A stretch of 64,000 nt of DNA from Kocuria rosea (GTDB lineage Bacteria; Actinomycetota; Actinomycetes; Actinomycetales; Micrococcaceae), in the NCBI RefSeq assembly GCF_023715525.1, contig NZ_JAMBOG010000003.1, positions 62,001 to 126,000 on the forward strand. The letters run 5' to 3'. Shown in pieces: positions 24,476 to 33,569 of this stretch. The notes under the pieces were generated by a model that saw only the letters and a program-made list of their open reading frames with translations, ran no database searches and was not told the DNA's origin. Numbering within the stretch: the first letter of the stretch is position 1; each line of letters begins with the position of its first letter. A program made the translations under genes and the position numbers.

Positions 24476-25897
24476 TCAGACCGGGGTCGGCAGGACGTTG
24501 TGGTTGAGCCGGAAGAGGTTCTGCGGGTCGTAGCGGTTCTTGAGCGCCACCAGGCGGTGGTGCTTCTCCCGCCCGTAGGCCCGGCGCGCGGCCTCCACCG
24601 GGTCGTGCGCGTCCTCGGCGCCCAGGAAGTTGACGTACTCGCCGTGCTCGGCGAAAGGCTGCATCCGGGCGTAGACCTGCCGGGCGAAGGCCGTGAGCCG
24701 CTCGTCCTCCCCGGGGTCGCGCCAGAAGCCGTAGACGTTGAGCCAGAACCGCGCGGAGCGGTTGGGGAAGGCCGTGGCCTCCTCGGGTACGCGCCCGAAG
24801 GCGCCCTCGAGGTGGTGGACGTCGATGCCGGTGCCCCGCCAGGTGATCCCGGACGCGAGCTCCACGAGGACGCCGACGACCTCCTCGTCCAGCCGGGAGA
24901 AGGACACGTTCTTCCAGTAGCCGCGCGAGCCCCGCGGGAAGACGCTGTCCATCGCGGACTGCCACACCGGCCACGGCGTGGGCCCCGCTTCCTCCGCGTC
25001 CGGCGGCGCCGCGGAGCGCAGCCGGTCGACGAGCGCCAGCCCGGCCCTGTGGTCCTCGGAGATCCACGCGAAGCCCACCGTCATCCACGGATCGTCCCCC
25101 ATCCCGAACTCGGGCGGCAGGACCATGAACGTGACGATGGGAGTCATCTCGTCCGGCAGCGCGTGGGCCCATCCGGCGAACGCGCTCAGGGCGCTCTCCC
25201 AGCGGGGACGGCGGTAGAAGAGGTTGCCGGCGAGCACCAGGGACGGCAGCCGGCGGGCGCGGAAGGTGAAGGAGGAGACCACGCCGAAGTTACCCCCGCC
25301 GCCGCGCAGCCCCCAGAACAGCTCGGCGTTCTCCTCCTCGCTCGCGTGCAGGTGGTCGCACGCGGCGGTGACCACGTCGGCGGAGTCGAGGTTGTCGAGG
25401 GTCAGCCCGTCGCTGCGGGTCATCCAGCCGATGCCTCCGCCCAGGGCGAGTCCCGCGACGCCCGTCGCGCTGACCACACCCGACGGGACGGCGAGCCCGT
25501 GGCGGGTGGTGGCGCGGTCGAGGTCCGCGAGGGTGGCGCCCGGCTCGACGCTGACGAGCTGGTTCGCCGGGTCGACGACGACCCCCCGCAGCTCGCCCAG
25601 GTCCAGGACGAGCCCGTCCTCGACGGTGCCGTGACCGGCGATGTTGTGCCCGCCGCCGCGCACCGCCAGCGGCAGGCCCGTGCGCTGCGCGGCGGCCAGG
25701 ACGAGGTCGATGTCGCGAATGCTCCCGGCGCGCGCGACGGCCACCGGGTGGACGTCGATCATGCCGTTCCAGACCCGGCGGGCCTCGTCGTAGCCGGCGT
25801 CCCCGCGCTCGACGAGCCTCCCGGTCATGCGCTCCCGCAGCTCCTCCAACGCCCGGGCGGTCATGGCGCCCGGCCCGTCATGGTCCGTGGTGCTCAT
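24476..25897 (-). CDS. FAD-binding oxidoreductase of the berberine-bridge (BBE) family
   Basis: 473 aa from ATG 25897 with GAGG three bases upstream. PCMH FAD domain: RGGGHNIAGHG supplies the His that covalently binds the flavin 8-alpha carbon. GGGIGWMTRSDGLTLDNL lacks the second, cysteinyl attachment (Leu where bicovalent members have Cys), so the flavin is mono-covalent. GGGGNFGVVSSF closes the pocket. The BBE segment YDPQNLFRLNHNV is at the C-terminus. Oxidises alcohols or sugars with oxygen. No signal peptide. Confidence 0.88.
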   Translation of the reverse strand: MSTTDHDGPGAMTARALEELRERMTGRLVERGDAGYDEARRVWNGMIDVHPVAVARAGSIRDIDLVLAAAQRTGLPLAVRGGGHNIAGHGTVEDGLVLDLGELRGVVVDPANQLVSVEPGATLADLDRATTRHGLAVPSGVVSATGVAGLALGGGIGWMTRSDGLTLDNLDSADVVTAACDHLHASEEENAELFWGLRGGGGNFGVVSSFTFRARRLPSLVLAGNLFYRRPRWESALSAFAGWAHALPDEMTPIVTFMVLPPEFGMGDDPWMTVGFAWISEDHRAGLALVDRLRSAAPPDAEEAGPTPWPVWQSAMDSVFPRGSRGYWKNVSFSRLDEEVVGVLVELASGITWRGTGIDVHHLEGAFGRVPEEATAFPNRSARFWLNVYGFWRDPGEDERLTAFARQVYARMQPFAEHGEYVNFLGAEDAHDPVEAARRAYGREKHHRLVALKNRYDPQNLFRLNHNVLPTPV

Positions 25898-26008
25898 GGT
25901 CCTCGCCCCCGCGCGGATGAACCTACAGGTCAAAGCCTGATTCTAGTCCTCCCGCCCCACGGCGGCAGGTGGCCCCGGGGTCACGCCTGCGTAACTCCGG
26001 GGACCGGT

Positions 26009-27667
26009 TCACCCGGCCGGCGCGGGGGACGTCGATTCCGGGGCCGGAGCGGCCGGAGCCGTCGCCCCCGGGGCCGTCGTCCCCGGGGCCGGTTCCTGCT
26101 CGTCCGGCACACCGTTGCCGTCGGCGTCCGGGTCCTGGGCGTTCAGCAGGCCGTCGCCGTCCCGGTCCTCGTCCTGGGCGTTGGGGATCTTGTCCCCGTC
26201 GAGGTCGTCGTCCTCGACGTTGGGGATCCCGTCACCGTCCAGGTCCGGATCCTTGACATCGAGGATGCCGTCCTTGTCGGTGTCGCGCGTGGCGTCCGGC
26301 GTCGGCACCACCGGCTTCGGCGTCGGCACGGGCTCCGGCTTCGGCGTCGGCTCCGGCTTCGGCACGGGGTCCGGCTTCGGCGTCGGCTCCGGCTTGGGCG
26401 TCGGCACGGGCTCCGGCTCCGGCTTCGGCGTCGGCACGGGGTCCGGCTTCGGCGGCGGCACCACCACCGGCTTGGGCGTCGGCACGGGCTCCGGCACCAC
26501 CACCGGCTCCGGCTTCGGCTTGGCGGCAGGCTTTTCGACCTGCTCGGCGGCTTTCTCCTTCGCCTTCTTCTCCGCTGCCTTCTGCTCTGCGGCCTTCTGC
26601 TCTGCGGCCTTCTTGGCCTGTGCTGCCTTCTGCTCGGCCGTCTTCTTGGCCTCCGCGGCCTTCTGCTCTGCGGCTTTCTTCTCTGCGGCCTTCTTCTCTG
26701 CGGCCTTCTTGGCCTGTGCAGCCTTCTGCTCGGCCGCCTTCTTCTCCGCGACCTCCTCTTCGGCCGTCTTCTGCTCGGCGGTCTCCTGCTCGGGGACCTC
26801 GAGCGAGTACTTGCTGCGGGAGGCGGGGATGACGCGCGTGCCGTCGATCCAGTCGAAGGACTGCGGGTCCACGGCCTTGCCGTTGATCCAGGTCTCGAAG
26901 TGCAGGTGCGGGCCGGTCACCCGGATCCCGGTCTGCCCCACGGACCCGAGCTGCTCGGAGGCGGCCAGCCGGTCTCCCACCTGCACCCGGACGTCGTCGA
27001 GGTGGTTGTAGGTGGTCTTCAGGCCGTCCGCGTGGACGACCTCCACCCGGTTGCCACCCCACACGTCCCAGAACACGGCCGTCACCACGCCGTCGAGAGC
27101 GGCGACGACCGGGAGCCCCTGGGCCGCGGAGACGTCGGTGCCGTTGTGGAACTCCCGCCCGCCGCGGTCGGGCGCGATCCGCCAGCCGAAGTCGCCCCCG
27201 GACAGGACGACCCCCGGGCTGGTCGGGGCGATCAGGGTGTTGACGGGCAGCTCGCCCACGTGCAGTGTCGGGGCACGACGGCCCGGACGGACGGTCGAGG
27301 CCTGCCCGCGGTCGGCGCCGTCACCACGGCCCAGCCCCTGCCGCCACGACCCGTCACCGGCGGCTCCGTCACGGACGGGGGACGGGGAGCGGCCGTCCCG
27401 CAGCGGAGCGGACGGCGGGCTCACCGGGTCCGGCCCGGCCGCGAGCAGGCTCGGTCCGGCGCCCGGCCGCTCCCCGGAGGTCACCGGGGACCCGAAGGCC
27501 GAGCCCTGGCCGGCCCCCGTCCCGGTCTGCGCCCCGGGTTCCATGCCGGAGCTCACGACCACGCTCAGGGCCACGAGAGCCGAGAAAGCGGAGAGGGCGA
27601 CCACCGGCGAGGAGGCGCGGCGGCGCAGGTCGGGTCCGGATGGGCGGCGCGTGAAGTCGCGGGGCAT
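26009..27667 (-). CDS. secreted M23 (LytM-type) peptidase with Ala/Lys/Glu repeat, Pro-Lys stalk and calcium repeats
   Basis: 552 aa. Signal anchor at about 20-40, then a disordered linker to about 140. Peptidase M23 domain about 150-275 with REFHNGTD (His174, Asp178), YNHLDD (His222) and GPHLHFE (His254, His256), the full zinc and catalytic set. After it comes a 90-residue helical block of [15 protein letters not shown]-type repeats (about 293-384). A PTPKPEP stalk of about 75 residues follows. Then come about five thrombospondin-3-like D-x-D-x-DG-x2-D calcium loops (about 468-530) and a Thr/Pro/Ala tail. No LPXTG motif. Expected to cut peptidoglycan crosslinks outside the membrane. The repeats could span the wall and respond to calcium. 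Confidence 0.88.
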   Translation of the reverse strand: MPRDFTRRPSGPDLRRRASSPVVALSAFSALVALSVVVSSGMEPGAQTGTGAGQGSAFGSPVTSGERPGAGPSLLAAGPDPVSPPSAPLRDGRSPSPVRDGAAGDGSWRQGLGRGDGADRGQASTVRPGRRAPTLHVGELPVNTLIAPTSPGVVLSGGDFGWRIAPDRGGREFHNGTDVSAAQGLPVVAALDGVVTAVFWDVWGGNRVEVVHADGLKTTYNHLDDVRVQVGDRLAASEQLGSVGQTGIRVTGPHLHFETWINGKAVDPQSFDWIDGTRVIPASRSKYSLEVPEQETAEQKTAEEEVAEKKAAEQKAAQAKKAAEKKAAEKKAAEQKAAEAKKTAEQKAAQAKKAAEQKAAEQKAAEKKAKEKAAEQVEKPAAKPKPEPVVVPEPVPTPKPVVVPPPKPDPVPTPKPEPEPVPTPKPEPTPKPDPVPKPEPTPKPEPVPTPKPVVPTPDATRDTDKDGILDVKDPDLDGDGIPNVEDDDLDGDKIPNAQDEDRDGDGLLNAQDPDADGNGVPDEQEPAPGTTAPGATAPAAPAPESTSPAPAG

Positions 27668-27908
27668 GGCGGCATTTCCCCCAGGGAGGCGCGAGGTGCG
27701 ACGGAAAGGGCGAGCAGGAGTTCGAGATGCTGGCGTCCAGCGTGCCCAGCTTAAGCGAACGCCGCATGTCGGCCGAGGAAACGTCCGTCCCCACTTCGGC
27801 GCGATGTCACATGATGACTCAATGCAGATTCAACGAAGGTGGGCGCGCGAGCGGCCGGACCACGGGGCCTGCACCGGGGCGGCCGGCACCCCGGCCACCG
27901 GGGCAGGA

Positions 27909-28433
27909 TCAGTACGGCCCGGACCACCCGTCCTCGACCAGCCCCCGGGCGTAGGCGGCCTGGCCGACGTGCTGGGCGGCGTCGTCGACCGTGCTCACCA
28001 GCCGCACCCCCCGGGTGACGGGCGGGTCCCAGCTCCGGTCCACCACGTCGTCGAGCTGGGCGGCGGTGAGCCCGTGCACGTACGCCACGACGTGGTCGAC
28101 CACGGCGTCGAGGTAGCCGCGCAGCAGCTCCGGGGAGCTGACGCGGATCCTCGCCACGTCCTCGGGCCCGTCGCCGAAGCCCGTGGGCGAGCCGGGGACG
28201 TCGAGGCCGAAACGGGCGCTCCAGCCCTGCGCGGTCCACACCTCCGGCGTGCCGGCGAGGGCGGCGACCTGGGCGTCCTGCTGGCGGGCCGCGTGCCACA
28301 CGAGCCACGCGATGGAGTTGGCGGTCCCGCCCGGCATGGCGTGCAGCACCTCCGGGCGGATCCCGTCGAGGACGTGCGCCGCCACCTGGGACGGACGCCG
28401 GGCGGCGTCCTCGAACAGCTCCTGCGGGGTCAT
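27909..28433 (-). CDS. DinB-family (DUF664-like) protein
   Basis: 174 aa, ATG with GGAGGAGCG upstream. Four-helix DinB fold: SIAWLVWHAARQQDAQVAAL carries the first metal His (WHAARQQD motif) and DDAAQHVGQAAYARGLV the last. The family uses a divalent metal and low-molecular-weight thiols. The middle helix HVVAYVHGLTAAQLDDVV supplies another His. No neighbour gives a substrate. Confidence 0.8.
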   Translation of the reverse strand: MTPQELFEDAARRPSQVAAHVLDGIRPEVLHAMPGGTANSIAWLVWHAARQQDAQVAALAGTPEVWTAQGWSARFGLDVPGSPTGFGDGPEDVARIRVSSPELLRGYLDAVVDHVVAYVHGLTAAQLDDVVDRSWDPPVTRGVRLVSTVDDAAQHVGQAAYARGLVEDGWSGPY

Positions 28434-28514
28434 CGTGGTCGCTCCTCCGGGATCGCCGGGGCCGGGTGCCCCTCCCCCGCCGAGCCTACGTCCGGACGGG
28501 CGGCGGTGCGCCGG

Positions 28515-30026
28515 TCAGCGCGGAGCCGTCCGCAGCACGCGGGCGACCGTGAGCGCCGCCACCACCACGAGGCCCGTCATCACGACGGCCGTCCAGTGCA
28601 TGCCCGCCGTGAACGCCGCGAACGCGGCCTCCTGCACGGCCGGGCCGAGCGCGCCGGCACCGTCCGCGACCTCGACGGCCGCGCCGAGCGTCTCGTGCGC
28701 GGCGGCCGCCGCCCCCGGGTCCAGGGCCGCCGGCAGCTCGAGGTGGCGCTGGTAGAAGGCCGTCAGCAGCCCGCCCAGGACGGCGGTGCCCAACACGGCC
28801 CCCACCTCGTAGCCGGTCTCTGAGATCGCCGACGCCGCACCCGCCTTCCGGGGCGGCGCCGCGGCGAGGATCAGGTCGTTGGAGAGGGTCTCGGCGAGCC
28901 CGATGCCGGCGCCGACCAGGCAGAACCCCCCGAGGACCACCAGGGGCCCCGCGGCGGGGTCCGCGAGGGCGACCACGAGGAACCCGGTGGCCGAGACGGC
29001 CATCCCGGCCACGATGACGGTCCGCGCCGCCAGCCGGCGCACCGCCCGCACGGCCGCGAACCCGGAGAGCACGGTCAGGGCCAGGCCCGGGACCATGGTC
29101 AGCCCCGCGGTCATGGGGTCGAGGCCCACCACGAGCTGGAGGTACTGGGTGAGCATGAACAGGAAGCCCATCAGCCCCACGTTGCCCAGCACGTTGACCG
29201 TCACGCCGCCGGTGAAGCCGGGGTGGCGGAAGAGGCCGAGGTCCAGCATCGGGTGCTCGAGCACGGCCTGCCGGCGCGCGAACAGCACGCCGAAGAGCAC
29301 GCCGAAGGCCGTGCTGAGCAGGCCGTCGAAGAGCTCCCCGGAGGCGGTGAGCGCCTTGATCCCGTAGACGACCGGGGCCATGGCGAGCATGGCGAGCACC
29401 ACGGAGGGCACGTCCACGGGCCCGGGCCGGGGGTCGCGGGACTCCGGGACCAGCAGGGGGCCCAGCACCAGCAGCGGGACGAGCACGGGCACGGCCATGA
29501 GGAAGACCGAGCCCCACCAGAAGTGGTTGAGCAGGAAGCCGCCGACGATCGGGCCGAGGGCCGCCCCGCCGCTGAAGCCGCCGGCCCAGACCGCGATCGC
29601 GATCCGGCGCTGGCGCGGGTCGAGGAAGATGTTGCGCAGCAGGGACAGGGTGGCGGGCATCAGCATCGCCCCGAAGAAGCCCATGGCGGCGCGCCCGGCC
29701 ACGAGCAGCTCGGCGGTGGGCGCGAAGGCCGACGTGGCCGAGACGGCCGCGAAGCCGGTGCCGCCGATCAGCAGCAGCCGCCGCCGGCCGATGCGGTCGC
29801 CCAGGCTGCCCATGGGGATCAGCAGGCCCGCCAGCACGAGGGCGTAGACGTCCACGATCCACAGCAGCTGCGTGCCCGTGGGGTGCAGGGCCCGGGAGAC
29901 GGACGGCAGGGCGAAGCTCAGGGCCGTGTTGTCGACCGACACGAGCAGGACGGGGAGCATCAGGACCGCGAGCGCGGCCCACTCCCGCGCACCGGCCGTG
30001 GGACGGGACGTCAGCAGAGTGGTCAT
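28515..30026 (-). CDS. DHA2-family (EmrB/QacA type) multidrug efflux MFS transporter
   Basis: 503 aa, 14 predicted helices. SVDNTALSFALPSVSRAL in helix 1 is the D-x-T-x2-x-x-A-L-P signature of the 14-helix drug/H+ antiporters. GSLGDRIGRRRLLLIGG is motif A and GFFGAMLMPATLSLLRNIF resembles motif C. An extra pair of helices lies in the centre. ATG 30026 has GGAGGTGAACC upstream. Divergent from a TetR regulator with a perfect 34-bp palindrome between, so expression is drug-inducible. Confidence 0.92.
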   Translation of the reverse strand: MTTLLTSRPTAGAREWAALAVLMLPVLLVSVDNTALSFALPSVSRALHPTGTQLLWIVDVYALVLAGLLIPMGSLGDRIGRRRLLLIGGTGFAAVSATSAFAPTAELLVAGRAAMGFFGAMLMPATLSLLRNIFLDPRQRRIAIAVWAGGFSGGAALGPIVGGFLLNHFWWGSVFLMAVPVLVPLLVLGPLLVPESRDPRPGPVDVPSVVLAMLAMAPVVYGIKALTASGELFDGLLSTAFGVLFGVLFARRQAVLEHPMLDLGLFRHPGFTGGVTVNVLGNVGLMGFLFMLTQYLQLVVGLDPMTAGLTMVPGLALTVLSGFAAVRAVRRLAARTVIVAGMAVSATGFLVVALADPAAGPLVVLGGFCLVGAGIGLAETLSNDLILAAAPPRKAGAASAISETGYEVGAVLGTAVLGGLLTAFYQRHLELPAALDPGAAAAAHETLGAAVEVADGAGALGPAVQEAAFAAFTAGMHWTAVVMTGLVVVAALTVARVLRTAPR

Positions 30027-30063
30027 GGTTCACCTCCGGGAGAACGTGGGGGACGGTCGGCCT

Positions 30064-30097
30064 CGATAACTGTACCGTCTAGACGGTACAGTTATCG
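30064..30097. promoter_or_regulatory. 34-bp perfect palindromic operator between efflux gene and TetR gene
   Basis: The left arm CGATAACTGTACCGTCT (30064-30080) is followed directly by its exact reverse complement. It lies 37 bp before the efflux ATG and 50 bp before the regulator ATG, so it must overlap both promoters. The length could hold two overlapping TetR dimers. Confidence 0.88.
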
Positions 30098-30147
30098 GTC
30101 GCCTGGCACAATGGGGCAGCAGTCCGAACCAGGGAGGTCTTCCTCAC

Positions 30148-30693
30148 ATGCCGCGCCGACCCGTGGCCCGGGACAAGCTCCTGGCCGCCTTCGAGCAGAT
30201 CGTCCTCGACGACGGCGAGCGCGCCGCCACCCTCGACGCCGTGGCCGCGGCCGCGGGGGTGTCCAAGGGCGGGCTGCTCTACCACTTCCCCCACCGCCAG
30301 TCGCTGGTGGACGCGACCCTGCAGCGCCTCGAGGAGCTCATGCACCAGGACCTCGAGGCGATGGCCGCCGCGCAGGACGGCGCGGCGCGGTACTTCCTCA
30401 CCACGTCCCTGTTCGAGGACAGCGAGCTGGACCGGGCCCTCATCGTGGCGTCCCGGCTGGTCCAGTCCGGCGACGAGAACGCCCGGACGGCCCTGAAGCG
30501 CCTCGAGGAGGCGTGGTACGAGCTGATCCTCGCGGACGTGGGCGACGCCGTGGTCGCCACCGCGGTGCAGCAGATGGGCGACGGGCTCTACCACAACGCG
30601 TCGATCGGGCTGCTGCCCGACGGCTCGCCGGAGCGCCACGCGATCCTGACGTCCCTGCTGGCGGTCGTGGACCGGCTCAGCCCCCGGTCATGA
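30148..30693 (+). CDS. TetR-family transcriptional regulator
   Basis: 181 aa. The N-terminal HTH is AATLDAVAAAAGVSKGGLLYHFPHRQ, recognition helix SKGGLLYHF at about 41-49. The C-terminal helical ligand domain is about 60-175. Divergent from the DHA2 exporter, which it presumably represses through the 34-bp palindrome, with drug as inducer. Its 3' end overlaps the uracil-DNA-glycosylase-type gene on the other strand by 6 bp. Confidence 0.92.
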   Translation: MPRRPVARDKLLAAFEQIVLDDGERAATLDAVAAAAGVSKGGLLYHFPHRQSLVDATLQRLEELMHQDLEAMAAAQDGAARYFLTTSLFEDSELDRALIVASRLVQSGDENARTALKRLEEAWYELILADVGDAVVATAVQQMGDGLYHNASIGLLPDGSPERHAILTSLLAVVDRLSPRS

Positions 30694-31308
30694 GCGCGCC
30701 GCGGCGGCGGCCGTGCGCAGCGCGACGAGGATCCGCCGCCGGGTCTCCTCGCGGCGGTGGCCGTTGCGCAGCGACGGGTGCGGCACGCCCAGCACGGGCA
30801 GCAGCCGCGGCGGCTCCTCGACGGTGAGCAGGCGCATCATCCCGGTCAGGGCGGGGGCCCCGACGGTCACGACGACGCGCAGCTGCGGCAGCGCCCCGAC
30901 CAGCGCCCGCAGGGCCGGCCCGGCCTCGACGAGGTCGTCCGTCCTCGGCGGCCGGTGCCGGCCCCCGGCGTCGCGCAGGGCCCACGGCACCACGTTCCAG
31001 CGCAGGTAGTCCCCGCGCGCGAGGCCGGAGGCCTCCCGCAGCTGCCGGAAGGCCCGGGCCGTGGGGTCGGCGTTGTCCTCGGAGCTGAAGCCGAGGTCAC
31101 CGGCCGCGACGGTGGCGGGCCCGGGCGCCTCCATGAGCACGAGCACGCGGGCCGCGGTGCCGCCGCCGTCGGGGTCGATCCACGGCACGAACCGGTGCTC
31201 CGCCCGCCACGAGCGGACCAGGGCGTTGAGCGGGGCCACGTGCGCCTCGTCCACGCGGGCGCGCTTGTCGGCCGGGGAGCCCACCGGGTCGGTCGTCGGC
31301 AGGCTCAC
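30688..31308 (-). CDS. uracil-DNA glycosylase superfamily protein
   Basis: 206 aa from GTG 31308, overlapping the upstream gene's stop as GTGA. UDG-fold motifs: RVLVLMEAPGP (motif 1, water-activating loop), DYLRWNVVPW, VVVTVGAPALTGM (core strand) and VLGVPHPSLRN (motif 2, DNA-intercalating loop with HPS). No iron-sulfur Cys cluster, unlike families 4 and 5. Whether it excises uracil or has another role is unproven. Translational coupling to a flavin monooxygenase is unusual. Confidence 0.75.
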   Translation of the reverse strand: MSLPTTDPVGSPADKRARVDEAHVAPLNALVRSWRAEHRFVPWIDPDGGGTAARVLVLMEAPGPATVAAGDLGFSSEDNADPTARAFRQLREASGLARGDYLRWNVVPWALRDAGGRHRPPRTDDLVEAGPALRALVGALPQLRVVVTVGAPALTGMMRLLTVEEPPRLLPVLGVPHPSLRNGHRREETRRRILVALRTAAAAARS

Positions 31309-32561
31309 CGGGACGGTCCCCCGCGCCCCCGGTCCCACGGAGCCCGCGGTGGCGTCCGGACGTGCTCGGGACGCAGGCCCAGGCCGATGAACCGGCCGGT
31401 CAGGTGCGGCAGGAACGGCAGCGCGCGCACCAGCCCGAGCGGCACCGGAGGCTTCGGCCGGCCCCCGGACCGGGGCGGGACGAGCCGGCGCGCCAGCACC
31501 AGCTGGAACAGCTGGGTGACCCGCGCGGGCCAGGCCCGTCGGCGCTGCACGCGGGCGAGGTCCCGGTCCCGGACCTCGCCGCGCAGCAGCCGCGGCCCCA
31601 GCTCGTTCGCGGCCGCGACCGCGTCCTGGATCGCGAGGTTGATCCCCACCCCGCCGGCCGGGGACATCGCGTGGGCCGCGTCGCCCAGGAACAGCAGCCC
31701 CGGCCGCCACCAGCGGCGCAGCCGGTCCACGCGCACGCGCAGCAGCTTCACCTGCTCCCAGTCCTCGATCGCCGTGAGCCCCTCGGCGAGGGGCGGCGCC
31801 ACCCCGCGCACCCGGGCGCGGAAGGCCTCCAGCCCCCCGGTCCGCAGCTGCTCGTACTGCCCCGCCGGGATGATCAGGGCGGCCTGCCAGTAGTCCGGCC
31901 GGGGCAGCACGACCACGGCACCGTCGCCCGCGTTGAACAGGGGCATCTGCTGCCCCGGCTCCCGGGGCACCCGGAACCACAGGACGTCGATCCGCGAGCG
32001 CGAGGCCACGGGCGCCAGGCCTGCGGCCTCCCGCAGCACGGAGTCCCGCCCGTCCGTGGCCAGGACCAGGTCCGCCCGCACGTGCACGGGCGTCCCGGCG
32101 CCGTCGTGCGCGACGACGCCGGCGCACCGCCCGTCCTCGACGAGCAGGCCGTCGACCGGGGTGGAGCGCAGCAGCCGGAACGCGGGCAGCTCCGCGCCGC
32201 GGTCGGCGAGGAAGTCCAGGAAGTCCCACTGGGGCATGAACGCGATGAAGGGGCACCGCACGGGGAGGCGGTCGAAGCGGCCGACGACGATCTCGCCCCC
32301 GTCGCCGGTGACGGAGATGGTCGCCCGCTCGACGCGCGTGTGCGGCAGCCGCAGGAACTCGTCGAGCCAGCCCAGCTCGGCCATGAGCTCGGTCGTGGAG
32401 GGGTGGATCGTGTCGCCGCGGAAGTCGCGCAGGAAGTCCGCGTGCTTCTCGAGCACGACCACGTCCACGCCCTGCCGGGCGAGCAGCACCCCGGCCATCA
32501 GCCCGGCGGGGCCGCCGCCCACGACGCAGCACGTGGTGGTGAGGACCGTCGGATCCACCAT
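31305..32561 (-). CDS. FAD-dependent monooxygenase (PHBH/UbiH-like)
   Basis: 418 aa. CCVVGGGPAGLMAGVLLARQG is the ADP-binding Rossmann, close to the N-terminus. LVLATDGRDSVLREAAG is the DG motif that contacts FAD and NADPH. LLFLGDAAHAMSPAGG with VGINLAIQDA is the GD motif and active-site helix. The Arg-rich C-terminal 60 residues lack a thioredoxin domain, so it is a single-component class A hydroxylase or oxidoreductase. ATG 32561; the weak site GGAGGC lies in the leader. Overlaps the UDG gene by 4 bp. Confidence 0.85.
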   Translation of the reverse strand: MVDPTVLTTTCCVVGGGPAGLMAGVLLARQGVDVVVLEKHADFLRDFRGDTIHPSTTELMAELGWLDEFLRLPHTRVERATISVTGDGGEIVVGRFDRLPVRCPFIAFMPQWDFLDFLADRGAELPAFRLLRSTPVDGLLVEDGRCAGVVAHDGAGTPVHVRADLVLATDGRDSVLREAAGLAPVASRSRIDVLWFRVPREPGQQMPLFNAGDGAVVVLPRPDYWQAALIIPAGQYEQLRTGGLEAFRARVRGVAPPLAEGLTAIEDWEQVKLLRVRVDRLRRWWRPGLLFLGDAAHAMSPAGGVGINLAIQDAVAAANELGPRLLRGEVRDRDLARVQRRRAWPARVTQLFQLVLARRLVPPRSGGRPKPPVPLGLVRALPFLPHLTGRFIGLGLRPEHVRTPPRAPWDRGRGGPSR

Positions 32562-32662
32562 GAGAGCCTCCCGCCTGTGCCGGACGGACCGGTCGCCTGT
32601 GCCGACGATCGCACCACGACCCCTGGCAGATCAAGAGCCACGAGGGGCTAGACTCACCGGCA

Positions 32663-32753
32663 GTGGCACGGGGTGCCCGCACCGGGGTTCGGCGGCGGGC
32701 TGAGAACAGACCCGTCGAACCTGATCCAGTCAGCACTGGCGGAGGGATGTCAC
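32663..32753 (+). ncRNA. TPP riboswitch (THI element)
   Basis: P1 GTGGC/GTCAC (32663-32667 with 32749-32753, one G-U). Then ACGGGGTGCCC, P2 GCCCGC/GCGGGC, GGCTGAGAACAGACCCGTCG, GAACCTGATCCAGTCAGCA and CTGGCGGAGGGAT. The CTGAGA, ACCCGT, GAACCTGATC and GGAGGGA blocks are the invariant parts of the thiamine pyrophosphate aptamer, in the right order. The downstream 50 bases contain the SD site AAGGGA of the SDR gene, which could be masked when TPP is bound. See the findings for the unusual target genes. Confidence 0.93.
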
Positions 32754-32805
32754 GCGGTGGAGGTCCGTCGTCGCGTTCGCCCCCGCCCCGTTCAAGGGAA
32801 CGCCC

Positions 32806-33569
32806 ATGCGAATCGCAGAGCAGATCGTCCTGGTCACCGGCGGCGGCCGCGGCCTCGGCCGCCGCATCGTCCAGGCCTTCGCGGCCGAGGGCGCGAAGGT
32901 GGTGATCAACCACCGGACGAGCGGGGCGGCCGCGCAGGAGCTCGCGGACCGGCTGACCTCCGAGCGGGCCGTGGCGCTGCCCGCCGACGTCACCGATCCC
33001 GGGCAGGTCTCCGCCATGCTCGAGCGCGCCCGGGACCACTTCGGCGCCCCGGTCACGACCGTGGTCAACAACGCGCTGGCGGACTTCTCCTTCAACGGCG
33101 ACGCCCGGTCGGGCGCCGCGCAGATCGGCTGGGACGAGTTCGCCGCCCAGTTCTCCGGCAGCGTCCGGGGGCCCTCAACACGACGCAGGCGGTCCTGCCG
33201 GGGATGCAGGAGCAGGGCTCCGGGCGGATCGTCAACGTCGGCACCAACCTGTTCCAGAATCCGGTGGTGCCCTACCACGACTACACGGCGGCCAAGGCGG
33301 CGCTGCTCTCGCTGACCCGGACCCTGGCCAAGGACCTGGGCCGGCACGGCGTCACGGTGAACATGGTCTCCGGCGGGCTGCTGCGCACCACGGACGCCAG
33401 CGCGGCCACCCCCGAGGAGGTCTTCGACCTCATCGCCTCCTCCACCCCGCTGGGCCGCGTCACCACCCCGGAGGAGTTCGCCGACGCCGTCCTGTTCTTC
33501 GCGTCGCCCTGGGCGCGCTCGGTCACCGGGCAGAACCTGGTGGTCGACGGCGGACTGGTCATGGGGTGA
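32806..33569 (+). pseudogene. short-chain dehydrogenase/reductase (FabG-like), frameshifted
   Basis: ATG 32806, SD AAGGGA. The first frame has VLVTGGGRGLGRRIVQAF and NNALADFSFN and runs to SGSVRG at about 33170. The expected continuation ALNTTQAVLPGM is in the next frame. A run of five G at 33168-33172 would need six to join them. The second frame holds the catalytic YTAAKAALLSL (Tyr-x-x-x-Lys) and ends VVDGGLVMG. Total length would be about 254 aa, normal for FabG-type SDRs. Either a recent mutation or a homopolymer error. It is the first gene under TPP control and overlaps the next by GTGA. Confidence 0.85.

Noticed and set aside
26300-26800. Regularly spaced short repeats resembling a CRISPR array
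   Set aside because: Repeats lie inside a reading frame and encode the PKP and AKE units. Spacers are not unique and no cas gene is near.
24500-27754. Plus-strand 1084-codon frame over BBE oxidase and M23 peptidase genes
   Set aside because: Antisense frame. The repeated L/R/G stretch merely mirrors the PKP repeats.
27668-27908. c-di-AMP (ydaO) riboswitch before the M23 peptidase
   Set aside because: Such elements often precede actinobacterial wall hydrolases, but the conserved GGGGTGAA and CCGACAGCT-type blocks are not present in the reverse complement.
27727-27954. 75-codon ORF upstream of M23 gene
   Set aside because: No ribosome site or family features, and it runs into the DinB-type gene on the other strand.
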